Below are positions 35,990-45,154 of a DNA stretch of 64,000 nucleotides, in pieces. Under the pieces are notes generated by a model. It had not been told where the DNA came from, made no database searches, and worked only from the letters and a program-made list of their open reading frames with translations. The DNA comes from Mucilaginibacter sabulilitoris (GTDB lineage Bacteria > Bacteroidota > Bacteroidia > Sphingobacteriales > Sphingobacteriaceae). Positions within the stretch are counted from its first letter, which is position 1; each line of letters begins with the position of its first letter. A program made the position numbers and the translations under genes. The stretch covers positions 1,922,001 to 1,986,000 of the forward strand of contig NZ_CP139558.1 of NCBI RefSeq assembly GCF_034262375.1, read 5' to 3'.

Positions 35990-37414
35990 ATGAAAAAGAT
36001 ATTTATTTATCACTGGTTATTGCTGAGTGTTGTTGTATTATTAAGCAATTGCAAAAAGTTCAGCGATTCAGTAACAAAAGACCCTAATAAACCTACGAAA
36101 GCCTCAGGTACACAGCTTATTGCCAATGCGGAGCTTACATTACCGACACTTAGTTCATCTCCTTATGGTGTGCATTATCCTCAATATCTGTCAAACACTT
36201 CGTTTACAGATAACAGCAGGTATACTACAGTAAATTTTAACTTTTACAGTTTTTATACAGGCCCGTTAAATGACCTGGAAAATGTATTAACTCAGCCACT
36301 TGATGCTACCCAGGGTCCAATAGCTAATCAGATAGCTATCGCTAAGATTTTAAAAGCCTACTTTTTCTGGCATATGACAGACCGGTGGGGGCCGCTCCCA
36401 TATTCAGAGGCTTTAAAGGGCCGTATCAACTTTACACCCAAATATGACAGCCAGCAAGCTATTTATACTGCCGCTTTTAAATTACTTGATGAAGCAAATT
36501 CTGGAATAGTTACCACAAACGGCGATATCAAGAATGACATTGTTTATAACGGTGACATAACCAAGTGGAAAAAACTGGGCAACACCATACATCTGTTAAT
36601 GGCCTTAAGATTATCGAAAGTTGATCCGGGTACCGGCAGTACCGAGTTTAATAAGGCATTAACTCGTGGCATCATGACGGTTAACACAGATAACCTGGCC
36701 TATCCGTCAGCAGCCGATCCTGATAATGAAAATTATTGGTATACCTCTTTTACCCGCTTGGGCAGAAACTGGTTTGCTTTAAGTAAACCATTGGTTGATT
36801 ATATGCTTCCGTTAAATGATCCGCGTTTACCGGTGTTTGGAAATAAAAATAATGCCGGCAATTATGTTGGTTTGGAGTACGGTAAAGCTGTCCCCAATTC
36901 AGACGATATCAATAATGTGTCATTATTAGGTTCGTCCCTTCGTCAGCAAACTTCTCCGGTTTACCTAGTTACTTATGCACAGGCATTATTTGCCATGGCC
37001 GAAGCGGCTAAACTGGGATGGATAGGCGGCGGTGATGCAACTGCAAAAAACAATTATGACCTGGCCATACAAACTTCTATCGCGCAGTGGACGGGCAGTA
37101 CAACCGGCGCGGATGCATATCTGGCACAAAGCCAGGTACAATATAATCCGGCAACAGCCATCATGCAGATTGCGTATCAGCGCTGGGTTCATTTGTTTTT
37201 ACATGGGTATGAAGGTTGGGCCGAATGGAGAAGAACCGGATACCCTGTTCTGACAGCCGCTCCCGGTGCTAATGGCGACCGCATTCCGCGGAGAGAGGGT
37301 TACCCCACACAGGAACAGACAAACAACACCGGCAATTACCAGGCGGCTGTTTCGTCGTTTCCATATGGAGGCGCCGACGACTTAAACGCCCGTGTATGGT
37401 GGGATAAACAATAA
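35990..37414 (+). CDS. SusD/RagB nutrient-binding lipoprotein (SusD-like_2)
   Basis: Cell-surface lipoprotein that acts as the lid and ligand-binder of the preceding SusC. Of 474 residues, the signal ends LLSNCKKFSD with lipidated Cys about 21. The first domain contains IAIAKILKAYFFWHMTDRWG, the TPR-like helix typical of the SusD-like_2 (PF12771) subgroup, and TPVYLVTYAQALFAMAEAA-like sequence follows (about 325-343). The gene starts 11 bases after susC, so the two form one operon. A long palindromic terminator closes it at 37461. Confidence 0.94.
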   Translation: MKKIFIYHWLLLSVVVLLSNCKKFSDSVTKDPNKPTKASGTQLIANAELTLPTLSSSPYGVHYPQYLSNTSFTDNSRYTTVNFNFYSFYTGPLNDLENVLTQPLDATQGPIANQIAIAKILKAYFFWHMTDRWGPLPYSEALKGRINFTPKYDSQQAIYTAAFKLLDEANSGIVTTNGDIKNDIVYNGDITKWKKLGNTIHLLMALRLSKVDPGTGSTEFNKALTRGIMTVNTDNLAYPSAADPDNENYWYTSFTRLGRNWFALSKPLVDYMLPLNDPRLPVFGNKNNAGNYVGLEYGKAVPNSDDINNVSLLGSSLRQQTSPVYLVTYAQALFAMAEAAKLGWIGGGDATAKNNYDLAIQTSIAQWTGSTTGADAYLAQSQVQYNPATAIMQIAYQRWVHLFLHGYEGWAEWRRTGYPVLTAAPGANGDRIPRREGYPTQEQTNNTGNYQAAVSSFPYGGADDLNARVWWDKQ

Positions 37415-37460
37415 TGGCATTAAAAGCAATCATCCTGATCATACACCTTGCGATTAAAAT

Positions 37461-37497
37461 AAACTATTCCGGTAAAATTATTTTACCGGAATAGTTT
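37461..37497. terminator. Perfect 18-bp palindromic terminator-like hairpin
   Basis: Arms 37461-37478 and 37480-37497 pair perfectly around a single central base. The stem begins with AAA and ends with TTT, so it is usable in both directions, but no long T tract follows. It lies between susD and the NlpC/P60 gene and probably attenuates rather than blocks read-through. Confidence 0.7.
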
Positions 37498-37534
37498 ATG
37501 GCTCTAAAATTTCAATAATGAAATCAATAAAAAC

Positions 37535-38797
37535 ATGTTGAACGCTAAACGACGGTTTCTCAAATGGCCTGCACAAAAAACCACCATAGTTTTGTTATTG
37601 TTAAAAGTTTCTTTTAGCGTTCAGGCCACACCTACGGATAGTTTAACAGTACAACGCGCACAGCAAATTATATACGCGGTTAAGCAAAAGTTCGCGCCTG
37701 ATAAACGGACAGAAGTTGCCAATATACAACTTATCAGCACCTCGCCTTTAATTTTTGGTGTGGAAACAACAAAACCATCTTTAATTAATGAAATCAGGAC
37801 AGCCCTGGCAGATTCATCCGTTAATGCCGAAATAAAGGCGGATACCTTGCCGGACAAAGCTTTACATGGGAAAATTTATGGTCTCGCTAATCTGTCCGTT
37901 ACCAATAACAGGGCAATGCCCGCAAATGCAGCCGAAATGGTGACGCAAATGCTGTTGGGAACCCCCGTTACTGTAATTAAAAAGCAGCGGGGTTACTACC
38001 TTGTCCGCACACCTGACGGCTACCTTTCATGGGTTGAAGGCAGCGGCGTGGCGCCAATGGATAAGGTTGCTTTTGAAACCTGGCAAAAGTCTCTCAAGAT
38101 TATATATACAGCTCAGTATGGGCATGCGTTTGAACAACCAACCAGAGTGGCTTTACCGGTTTCTGATTTGGTGTCCGGCGACATTTTACAAGTAATTGAC
38201 CAGCAAAAAGGCTTTTATAAGGTGATTTTTCCGGATCAACGGGAGGGTTTTGTCCTTAAAAAGGAAACCGAGAACTTTAATAAGTGGCTGCAGATGCCCA
38301 ATCCTAATGCCGACCAAATACTGACCGCAGCTAAAACCCTGATCGGTGTCCCGTACTTATGGGGAGGTACCTCCATTAAAGGTGTTGATTGCAGTGGCTT
38401 TACCAAATCATGCTATTTTTTAAACGGGATTATTATTCCGCGTGATGCATCGCAGCAGGCTTTGGCAGGCGAAGAGGTTGATATTTATGACGCAGATACC
38501 GTGAGTATGGACAAGTGTTTGAAAAATTTAAAGCCCGGCGATCTGCTTTTCTTTTCATCGGGTATGAGCCAGGGTAAACAAGCCAAAATTACGCATACCG
38601 CAATTTACATGGATAATGGTCAATTTATACAATCGGCTGGGTTTGTTAAAATAAGCAGCCTTGTGCCGCAAGCTGCCAATAACGATGTGCACAGCCTGAA
38701 ACGACTGGTAAAAGCCCGCAGAATGCTAACCACTATCGGGAAAGCAGATATATTCAGAGTAAGCAACAATAGCTATTATAATGTTTGTAAAAATTAA
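37535..38797 (+). CDS. SH3 domain and NlpC/P60 cysteine peptidase
   Basis: A 420-residue exported peptidase of family C40, which cleaves gamma-D-glutamyl bonds in peptidoglycan stem peptides. After a signal peptide (about 10-31) come an uncharacterised N-terminal part, two SH3b-like domains (about 112-172 and 190-245) and the NlpC/P60 domain (about 258-400). The catalytic Cys is 286 in VDCSGF and the His is 354 in ITHTAIY; a third polar residue follows near QFIQSAG. PYLWGG precedes the Cys. It closely follows a SusC/SusD pair, and such trios are thought to salvage cell-wall peptides; that function here is inferred. Confidence 0.93.
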   Translation: MLNAKRRFLKWPAQKTTIVLLLLKVSFSVQATPTDSLTVQRAQQIIYAVKQKFAPDKRTEVANIQLISTSPLIFGVETTKPSLINEIRTALADSSVNAEIKADTLPDKALHGKIYGLANLSVTNNRAMPANAAEMVTQMLLGTPVTVIKKQRGYYLVRTPDGYLSWVEGSGVAPMDKVAFETWQKSLKIIYTAQYGHAFEQPTRVALPVSDLVSGDILQVIDQQKGFYKVIFPDQREGFVLKKETENFNKWLQMPNPNADQILTAAKTLIGVPYLWGGTSIKGVDCSGFTKSCYFLNGIIIPRDASQQALAGEEVDIYDADTVSMDKCLKNLKPGDLLFFSSGMSQGKQAKITHTAIYMDNGQFIQSAGFVKISSLVPQAANNDVHSLKRLVKARRMLTTIGKADIFRVSNNSYYNVCKN

Positions 38798-38936
38798 TGA
38801 ATTAAAGGCCACAATTTATTGGTCTCGAAAGGCCACTGACCGTTAGGTGACCGCGGCGGCAAAAGCGAAATTAAAAGTTTTAAAAGACGCCGGTATCGCA
38901 TCTAAGCACCACAAATTGACTTGCACATACTTTTTA

Positions 38937-39959
38937 TTATGATATTAACGTGCTGTTCCTGATGATCAATTCTGTTTTCAATACGTGGGTTACCGCCTTC
39001 CAGTCTTTCACGTCTCTTTTGATTTGGTCTATAAGTAGCTCTATTGCTTTGATACCAATTTTTTGAACAGGCTGGGACATGGTAGTCAGTGAGGGTTCAA
39101 TTAATGAAGAAATGTAATCGTTACTAAATCCGGCAACAGCAATATCCTGTGGTATACGCAGGCCGGCTTTCTTAATAACTTGTATAGCCTCAATTGCAGT
39201 CGGATCATTTATTGCAAAAATAGCATTGGGTGGATTTTCTAAATTAAGCAGATGGTTAACATAAATGCTCACTTTGGGTATACTGAGATCATATGGAATG
39301 ATCCATTGCTCGTTAATTGCGACCTGGTGTTTTTTTAACGCATCCAGATAACCACTTAGTCTTTTTACACTCATGGATAAAGAATCAGGCCCCGCAAGAT
39401 GCGCAATCTTGTTTTTACCGATTGACAGCAGATGTTCTACTACTTTAAACGCACCATCATAATCATCCACTACAACTTTGGGCACTTTCATTTCATCGCA
39501 CACTCTATTGAAAAAGACAATGGGGATACCTTTACGCTGGAAAACTTTGAAATGATCATAGTTTCTGGTTTCTTTAGTCATTGAGATCATGATACCGTCA
39601 ACCTGATTTGCAAGCATGACCCGTGTATTAGCCACTTCTGTTTCGTAACTCTCGTTTGACTGACTGATGATGATATTGTATCCTGCGGCAGTTGCGGCGG
39701 TTTGAGCACCAATAATGATCTCGGGAAAGTAGGAACTCGTGAATTCAGGTACAATAACGCCCAATGTGCTGCTTTTTCTCGTGATGAGACTGATCGCATG
39801 CATATTGCGCTGATAGTCCATCTTCTCTGCGAGTTCCAGTACAGCCATACGTGTTGTGTGCTTGACATTAGGGTGCCCGATCAGTGCCCGTGATACCGTG
39901 CTTTTTGAGATCTTCAGTTCATGGGCTATATCAATAATGGTAGTTTGATGGCTTTTCAC
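38937..39959 (-). CDS. LacI-family transcriptional regulator of the adjacent PUL
   Basis: A 340-residue LacI/GalR repressor. The N-terminal helix-turn-helix TIIDIAHELKISKSTVSRALIGHPNV (about 7-32) is followed by the hinge and a periplasmic-binding-protein-like domain (GVIVPEFTSSYFPEIIIGAQ, then DGIMISMT and AIFAINDPTAIEAIQVIKKAG). It probably senses a sugar released by the PUL enzymes. It is divergent from susC at 40253, and a perfect palindrome of LacI-operator type (center CG) lies between the two, so it should control the PUL and itself. LacI control is less usual for SusCD systems than ECF or hybrid two-component regulation. Confidence 0.93.
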   Translation of the reverse strand: MKSHQTTIIDIAHELKISKSTVSRALIGHPNVKHTTRMAVLELAEKMDYQRNMHAISLITRKSSTLGVIVPEFTSSYFPEIIIGAQTAATAAGYNIIISQSNESYETEVANTRVMLANQVDGIMISMTKETRNYDHFKVFQRKGIPIVFFNRVCDEMKVPKVVVDDYDGAFKVVEHLLSIGKNKIAHLAGPDSLSMSVKRLSGYLDALKKHQVAINEQWIIPYDLSIPKVSIYVNHLLNLENPPNAIFAINDPTAIEAIQVIKKAGLRIPQDIAVAGFSNDYISSLIEPSLTTMSQPVQKIGIKAIELLIDQIKRDVKDWKAVTHVLKTELIIRNSTLIS

Positions 39960-40000
39960 ATTTATTGGTTTTATTCAAAGTTATGCTTTTTTTGAAAGCT

Positions 40001-40038
40001 GGGAACATTCCCATAAATTGGGAACGTTCCCAATTTAT
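40001..40038. promoter_or_regulatory. LacI-type operators between regulator and PUL
   Basis: Bases 40013-40038 form a 26-bp perfect palindrome with core GGGAACGTTCCC. Directly to its left, 40001-40012 carries a second site, GGGAACATTCCC, which differs from the core by one base. The central CpG and the dyad are typical of LacI/GalR operators. The pair lies about 42 bases before the regulator start and 215 before susC, a good place for mutual repression. Confidence 0.8.
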
Positions 40039-40252
40039 ATATATGAGGTTCTGAGGCCGGGACCAAACCACAAAATATATTTTTGAACTGCCAATGAGCG
40101 CTAAACATCAATCTTTTCTGCGACATGAAGGTTGGTGGAATTGCGACAATTGATTCGGAACTGAACCGCTTCAACGCCTAATTAATGATAATACAACCAA
40201 TTATTAACCTAAAACGTACGGTACACGATGTAAACCTTTATCAGAAAAAATT

Positions 40253-43200
40253 ATGAGAAAAAAATTTTTACAATTAATTATAACCTTGTTTTTATTTGGA
40301 AATGCCTTTGCTAAAGATGGGGAAGCAGCCGAGACAACAAATAATAGAGAGGTTGAGACAAAAAATCTTATCAATACACCAGGCAATGTTTTTAAAGCAT
40401 TCACGGATATCAATTTAACAACAAACGAGCTGAAGATATCCGGAAAGGTGACCGATGAAAAAGGCATACCGCTTCCTGGTGTTAACGTGAAGTTAAAGGG
40501 GACGGCCATCGGAGCAACAACAAATGCCGAAGGTATGTATACCTTAACGGTATCTGGACCAGATGCAGTTTTAGTATTCAGCTTCGTGGGATTTGAAACC
40601 CAGGAAAAATATGTCGGCAATACGGCCGCTATCAACGTAATTTTAAAAGAAACCAGCAATGGCTTAAATGAGGTTGTCGTTGTGGGTTACGGCACACAAA
40701 AACGGACAGACCTGGTAGGCGCGGTTTCAACGATAAGCGGCAAGGTGCTGGAAAGCAGACCACTAACCAACCCACTGGCGGGTTTGCAGGGGACCGCACC
40801 AGGACTGGTGATCACGCGAACCTCCGGACAGCCCGGTAAGGAAGGGTATTCGGCACAAATACGCGGTGCATCATCTGTGAACGGATCAAGCGTGCTGATA
40901 TTGGTAGATGGGGTGGAGCAAACTTCTATTGCCAGCCTAAACCCAAGTGACATCGCGTCTGTTTCGGTTTTAAAGGATGCTTCTGCTGCTGCCATTTACG
41001 GTGCGCGCGCAGCGGGAGGGGTAATGCTCGTCACCACCAAAAAAGGAAAGGCCGGCAAAACAACCATTAGTTACAGCGGCATGTACACCCTTAACAAGCC
41101 ATATAACATGCCTAAGCGCCTCCATTCTTATGAAGAAGCTCAAATGAGAAATGAGGCTAATGCCAATGCGTCAGCGAGTCCGGCTTATACTGACCAGCAA
41201 ATAGAATGGCTGAAAGACCCCGGTGTGGAATACATGGTTAATGCCGCAACAGGGCAGTATGACTGGTATTATGATTTCAATCAGATCCCTTTCATGACCC
41301 GTTCGCTCACGGCTCAGCAAAACCATACGATAGCTGTAAACGGAGGAGATGAAAAAACGCAGTACCTGTTCTCGGGCGGATGGCTTAATCAGAATGGTTT
41401 ATTTAAAGTTGGTCCCGATGGTACTGACCGTTATAATGCCCGCATCAACATAACTACAAATTTCAACAAATGGCTGAGCCTGGATGCCAGAGTGGGATAT
41501 GTGCAGCGATCTACTTTATCACCGTCTATGGATGTGGGCGGAGGCAGCGGAATCCTATATAATCTGTACGAAATACGCAGTAATTATCCTATATTCTTTC
41601 CGGGGTCTGGTGATACCAAGTATGCTGATGGCGGATCACTTGCCTATCCCAATTTAAAGGACGGCGGCGCTACTAACGAAAGAACCGATGCCTTTAACGG
41701 GGTATTCACTTTACAAGCAAAAGACCTGGTTAAGGGCTTGCAGTTAAAAGCTATCTATGCACCATATCTGGATAATTATAACTATAACAGGACACTGCGA
41801 ACAGTACCTTTATATCAGGTATCGGGCCTTACGACCAATCTTAACCCAACTAATGCGTATTATGTAACTAAGCAAGAAACCTATAGGAGTAATTATCAAT
41901 TCCTTACCGATTATGACCTGACCATTGCAAATGATCATCATTTCCACGCCCTGGCAGGTTATCAGTTTGAAAATTACAGAATGACCAATGTGGCGGCATC
42001 AGCCAGAAATTTGTCATCAAATGACTTGTTTACACTGAATATCGGAGATCCCACCCAATATATCGCCAATGACCAGATTGATACATGGGCTACGCAATCT
42101 GTTTTCGGCAGGTTGAGTTATAACTATCGCGAAAAGTATTTTCTGGAAGGTACCGCGCGTAATGATGGCAGCTCGAGACTGGCTCCAGGTTACCGGTATA
42201 AATTTTTTCCTTCCCTGTCTGCCGGATGGCGGGTTGCCCAGGAACCCTGGTTTAAAAGAGCCGTGCCTTTTATCAACGAGTTTAAAATCAGAGGGTCCAT
42301 CGGTAACCTGGGGAACTCGGATTTGAGCAATTTTGGTTATTATGATTATATCGCACTGATTTCACGTTCTACGGCTTATCCATTTAATAACCAGGTTAAC
42401 TATGGTTATTACAATGCAACACTAGCCTCGCCCTATAAAACATGGGAAAAAATTAACACCAAAGATATCGGTCTGGATATGGCTTTTCTGTCTGACCGCC
42501 TAAATATATCCGGCGATTATTACGTCAAACGCAACAGCAATATGCTAGTCCAGGTGAAAACGACGGCCATGATCGGCATCGGTACCTCGCAGTACAATTA
42601 TGCTGACCTGAAAAACTCGGGTTGGGAGCTCAGAGTTGGCTGGAAGGACCGTATCGGTACGAACTTCAGCTATTGGTTAAACGGCAATCTTTCCAATAAC
42701 AAAAATGTCGTTACCGCCTACCAGGGCCGCTCCGTGATAGCCGAAGGAGTAAATTCAGTCGTGGAGGGCCTGCCTTTAAATACCATTTGGGGGTATAAAG
42801 CCACGGGGCTGTATTCCAATGCTGAAGAAGTGGCTGCGGGACCTTTTGTAAGTAATACCACAGGGCCGGGAGATATCAAATATGCCGATATCAATGGCGA
42901 TGGCAAGATAAATGCAGGTAAAGGTACCAAGGAAGATCATGGTGATTTGGTTAACCTGGGCAGCACCACCCCGCGTTATACCTATGGATTTGATTTTGGG
43001 TTTTCCTTTAAAGGATTCGATTTCAGCGCCTTCTTTCAAGGTGTAGCGAAACGAGAGATGCTCATTAACTCGGCATTTATGCTGCCCTTTGTACAAAGTT
43101 GGCGCCAGCCAAATCAGGAACAAACTGATTACTGGACACCTACCCATATGGATGCCCGCTTCCCGCGACTGTATTCGGGCGGAAGTTCCAATACGCTCAC

Positions 43201-43447
43201 TTCTTCCTGGTGGGTTCAAAACGCGGCTTACCTGCGGCTTAAGAATCTGCAGATCGGATACAATCTTCCGTCGAAATGGATACGTAAAGCAGGCCTGCAA
43301 GGTGTTCGGATCTATTTTTCCGGGCAGGACCTATGGGAAAACAGCAAAATGTGGCTCAAATATTATGACCCTGAAGAGCCTACCAATGCTTCTACCTCTT
43401 ACCCTTTTTTCAGGTCCTACGCCATTGGTCTTAACGTGACATTATAA
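40253..43447 (+). CDS. SusC/RagA-family TonB-linked outer membrane protein of the large PUL
   Basis: A 1064-residue SusC-type glycan importer. The signal peptide (about 1-20, ending NAFA) is followed by a roughly 40-residue polar stretch, then CarboxypepD_reg-like (about 62-140, KISGKVTDEKGIPLPGVNV), the TonB-box entry LNEVVVVGYGTQKRTDLVGA, the plug motifs LNPSDIASVSVLKDASAAAIYGARAAGGV, given here in shortened form, and a barrel ending in SYAIGLNVTL. It should carry oligosaccharides across the outer membrane with the SusD 21 bases downstream. It is the first gene of the locus under the LacI operator. Confidence 0.96.
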   Translation: MRKKFLQLIITLFLFGNAFAKDGEAAETTNNREVETKNLINTPGNVFKAFTDINLTTNELKISGKVTDEKGIPLPGVNVKLKGTAIGATTNAEGMYTLTVSGPDAVLVFSFVGFETQEKYVGNTAAINVILKETSNGLNEVVVVGYGTQKRTDLVGAVSTISGKVLESRPLTNPLAGLQGTAPGLVITRTSGQPGKEGYSAQIRGASSVNGSSVLILVDGVEQTSIASLNPSDIASVSVLKDASAAAIYGARAAGGVMLVTTKKGKAGKTTISYSGMYTLNKPYNMPKRLHSYEEAQMRNEANANASASPAYTDQQIEWLKDPGVEYMVNAATGQYDWYYDFNQIPFMTRSLTAQQNHTIAVNGGDEKTQYLFSGGWLNQNGLFKVGPDGTDRYNARINITTNFNKWLSLDARVGYVQRSTLSPSMDVGGGSGILYNLYEIRSNYPIFFPGSGDTKYADGGSLAYPNLKDGGATNERTDAFNGVFTLQAKDLVKGLQLKAIYAPYLDNYNYNRTLRTVPLYQVSGLTTNLNPTNAYYVTKQETYRSNYQFLTDYDLTIANDHHFHALAGYQFENYRMTNVAASARNLSSNDLFTLNIGDPTQYIANDQIDTWATQSVFGRLSYNYREKYFLEGTARNDGSSRLAPGYRYKFFPSLSAGWRVAQEPWFKRAVPFINEFKIRGSIGNLGNSDLSNFGYYDYIALISRSTAYPFNNQVNYGYYNATLASPYKTWEKINTKDIGLDMAFLSDRLNISGDYYVKRNSNMLVQVKTTAMIGIGTSQYNYADLKNSGWELRVGWKDRIGTNFSYWLNGNLSNNKNVVTAYQGRSVIAEGVNSVVEGLPLNTIWGYKATGLYSNAEEVAAGPFVSNTTGPGDIKYADINGDGKINAGKGTKEDHGDLVNLGSTTPRYTYGFDFGFSFKGFDFSAFFQGVAKREMLINSAFMLPFVQSWRQPNQEQTDYWTPTHMDARFPRLYSGGSSNTLTSSWWVQNAAYLRLKNLQIGYNLPSKWIRKAGLQGVRIYFSGQDLWENSKMWLKYYDPEEPTNASTSYPFFRSYAIGLNVTL

Positions 43448-43468
43448 ATCATACTTAAAACAAAATAT

Positions 43469-45127
43469 ATGATTGCTTTATATACCTTCTTAAAACGGGC
43501 AGCATTAAGCGCCCTGCTACTATCAGCACTCACCATAGGGATGGGGTGCAATAAAAAACTGGATCTGAGCCCGGAAACAGCACTTTCTGACGCTTCGTTC
43601 TGGAAAACACCCGCCGATTTGCTCAGTGCCTGTACTACATTATATAACTCGCTGCCGGGTATGGCTGCCAACTACCAGGACAACTATTCCGATATTTCCT
43701 TTGGTGCGGCCGCCAATACCGTGAGCGACGGTTCCCGCATAGCCCCTGCGACGGCTGCTGAGTGGGCCGATAATTATACCTTGATCAGAAGGAGCAATAC
43801 CATACTTGAAAAATCTGCGGGTGTAAAAGGCGATGAGGTATTGATCAAAAAGGCTAAGGGTGAAGCCAGCTTTTTCCGGGCCTGGGCATATTTTGAGTTG
43901 GTAAAAAGATACGGCGATGTGCCGCTTATCCTCAGAACCTTCGATATACAGGATACACTTGCAACGGCCCACCGGACGCCGAGGGCCCAGGTGATTAAAG
44001 CCATTTACAGCGACCTGGACTTCGCAGCTGCTAATTGCCCTGATGCAGCCGCGCAACCGGCGGCCGAATACGGTCGCATTACTGCCGGTGCCGCACTGGC
44101 TTTTAAGTCGAGGGTCGCGCTGTTTGAGGGGACGCGGGAGAAGTTTTTTAATTATGGCACACCTACCTCCGATCTTACCATTGCAATTGATGCAGCCGGT
44201 AAAGTTATGGCTAATGCCAGATATGGGCTTTATCAGAATGCCTCAAAACCCGACAGCAGCTATTTTTACCTCTTTCAGCTAACAGCCGACGGCGCTGCAA
44301 ATAAGGAGAATATCCTGGTGAGGTTATACGGACAAGACATGACCAACAGTATCTCCTACACGAATGTTTCCCGCGATCTGGAGCAGGCTTTAATTTCACC
44401 AACCCGCACTATGCTTGATTTGTACCTGTATAAAGACGGCTTGCCGATTGGTAAATCCCTTTTGCAACAGGAGCAGACCAACACGACATCTGAATTTGCG
44501 AACCGTGATCCACGTGCAGGTATAACCGTATTTAATAGAAGTCTTTGGTATATCTCGGGCAGGTATGTGCCTAATTTTGATTTTACCAAGACTGGCTATA
44601 AACTGGCTAAATGGTTTAAAGGAACTGATTGGAACAACAAACGCAGCTTCACTGATTTTGCCATTATCAGGTATGCGGAAGTTTTATTGAATTATGCCGA
44701 GGCCCGATATGAGTTAAATGGCTCCATAACCGATGATGATCTTAATCTTACCATCAATAGGATCAGAGCACGTAACGGCGCCGGCGCCATAGCCCCGCTT
44801 ACCAATGTGTTTGTTAACTCAAACGGGCTTAATATGCGTGATGAGATCAGAAGGGAACGCAGTGTAGAACTGGCATTTGAGGGCTTTCGGTACTGGGACC
44901 TTTTAAGATGGAAAACAGCAGAGGTACAATTACCTGCGCAAGTATTGGGTATCAAATACTTCCCGGCAGAAATGAAGATTACTTCACCTTCATTAACAAC
45001 AGATGGTTACCTGATTACGCAGCCTGCAGCCAAGCGGGCTTTTAATCCAGCTAAAGATTATTTATGGCCTATACCGACGTCGGAGTTGGGTTACAACCCT
45101 AATATGGTGCAAAATCCCGGATGGTAA
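43469..45127 (+). CDS. SusD/RagB glycan-binding lipoprotein
   Basis: The 552-residue surface lipoprotein partner of the preceding SusC. The signal ends IGMGCNKKLDLSPETALSD, with the lipidated Cys at about 27 and the family start LDLSPETALSDASFWKT. Later come KGEASFFRAWAYFELVKRYGDVPLI (first TPR helices), FAIIRYAEVLLNYAEARYEL and the C-terminal RDEIRRERSVELAFEGFRYWDLLRWK, LWPIPTSELGYNPNMVQNPGW. All are characteristic of classical SusD_RagB proteins. It is probably co-transcribed with susC and the GH35 gene. Confidence 0.96.
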   Translation: MIALYTFLKRAALSALLLSALTIGMGCNKKLDLSPETALSDASFWKTPADLLSACTTLYNSLPGMAANYQDNYSDISFGAAANTVSDGSRIAPATAAEWADNYTLIRRSNTILEKSAGVKGDEVLIKKAKGEASFFRAWAYFELVKRYGDVPLILRTFDIQDTLATAHRTPRAQVIKAIYSDLDFAAANCPDAAAQPAAEYGRITAGAALAFKSRVALFEGTREKFFNYGTPTSDLTIAIDAAGKVMANARYGLYQNASKPDSSYFYLFQLTADGAANKENILVRLYGQDMTNSISYTNVSRDLEQALISPTRTMLDLYLYKDGLPIGKSLLQQEQTNTTSEFANRDPRAGITVFNRSLWYISGRYVPNFDFTKTGYKLAKWFKGTDWNNKRSFTDFAIIRYAEVLLNYAEARYELNGSITDDDLNLTINRIRARNGAGAIAPLTNVFVNSNGLNMRDEIRRERSVELAFEGFRYWDLLRWKTAEVQLPAQVLGIKYFPAEMKITSPSLTTDGYLITQPAAKRAFNPAKDYLWPIPTSELGYNPNMVQNPGW

Positions 45128-45154
45128 ATTATTGGACTTTATAAATTTTGCGGT

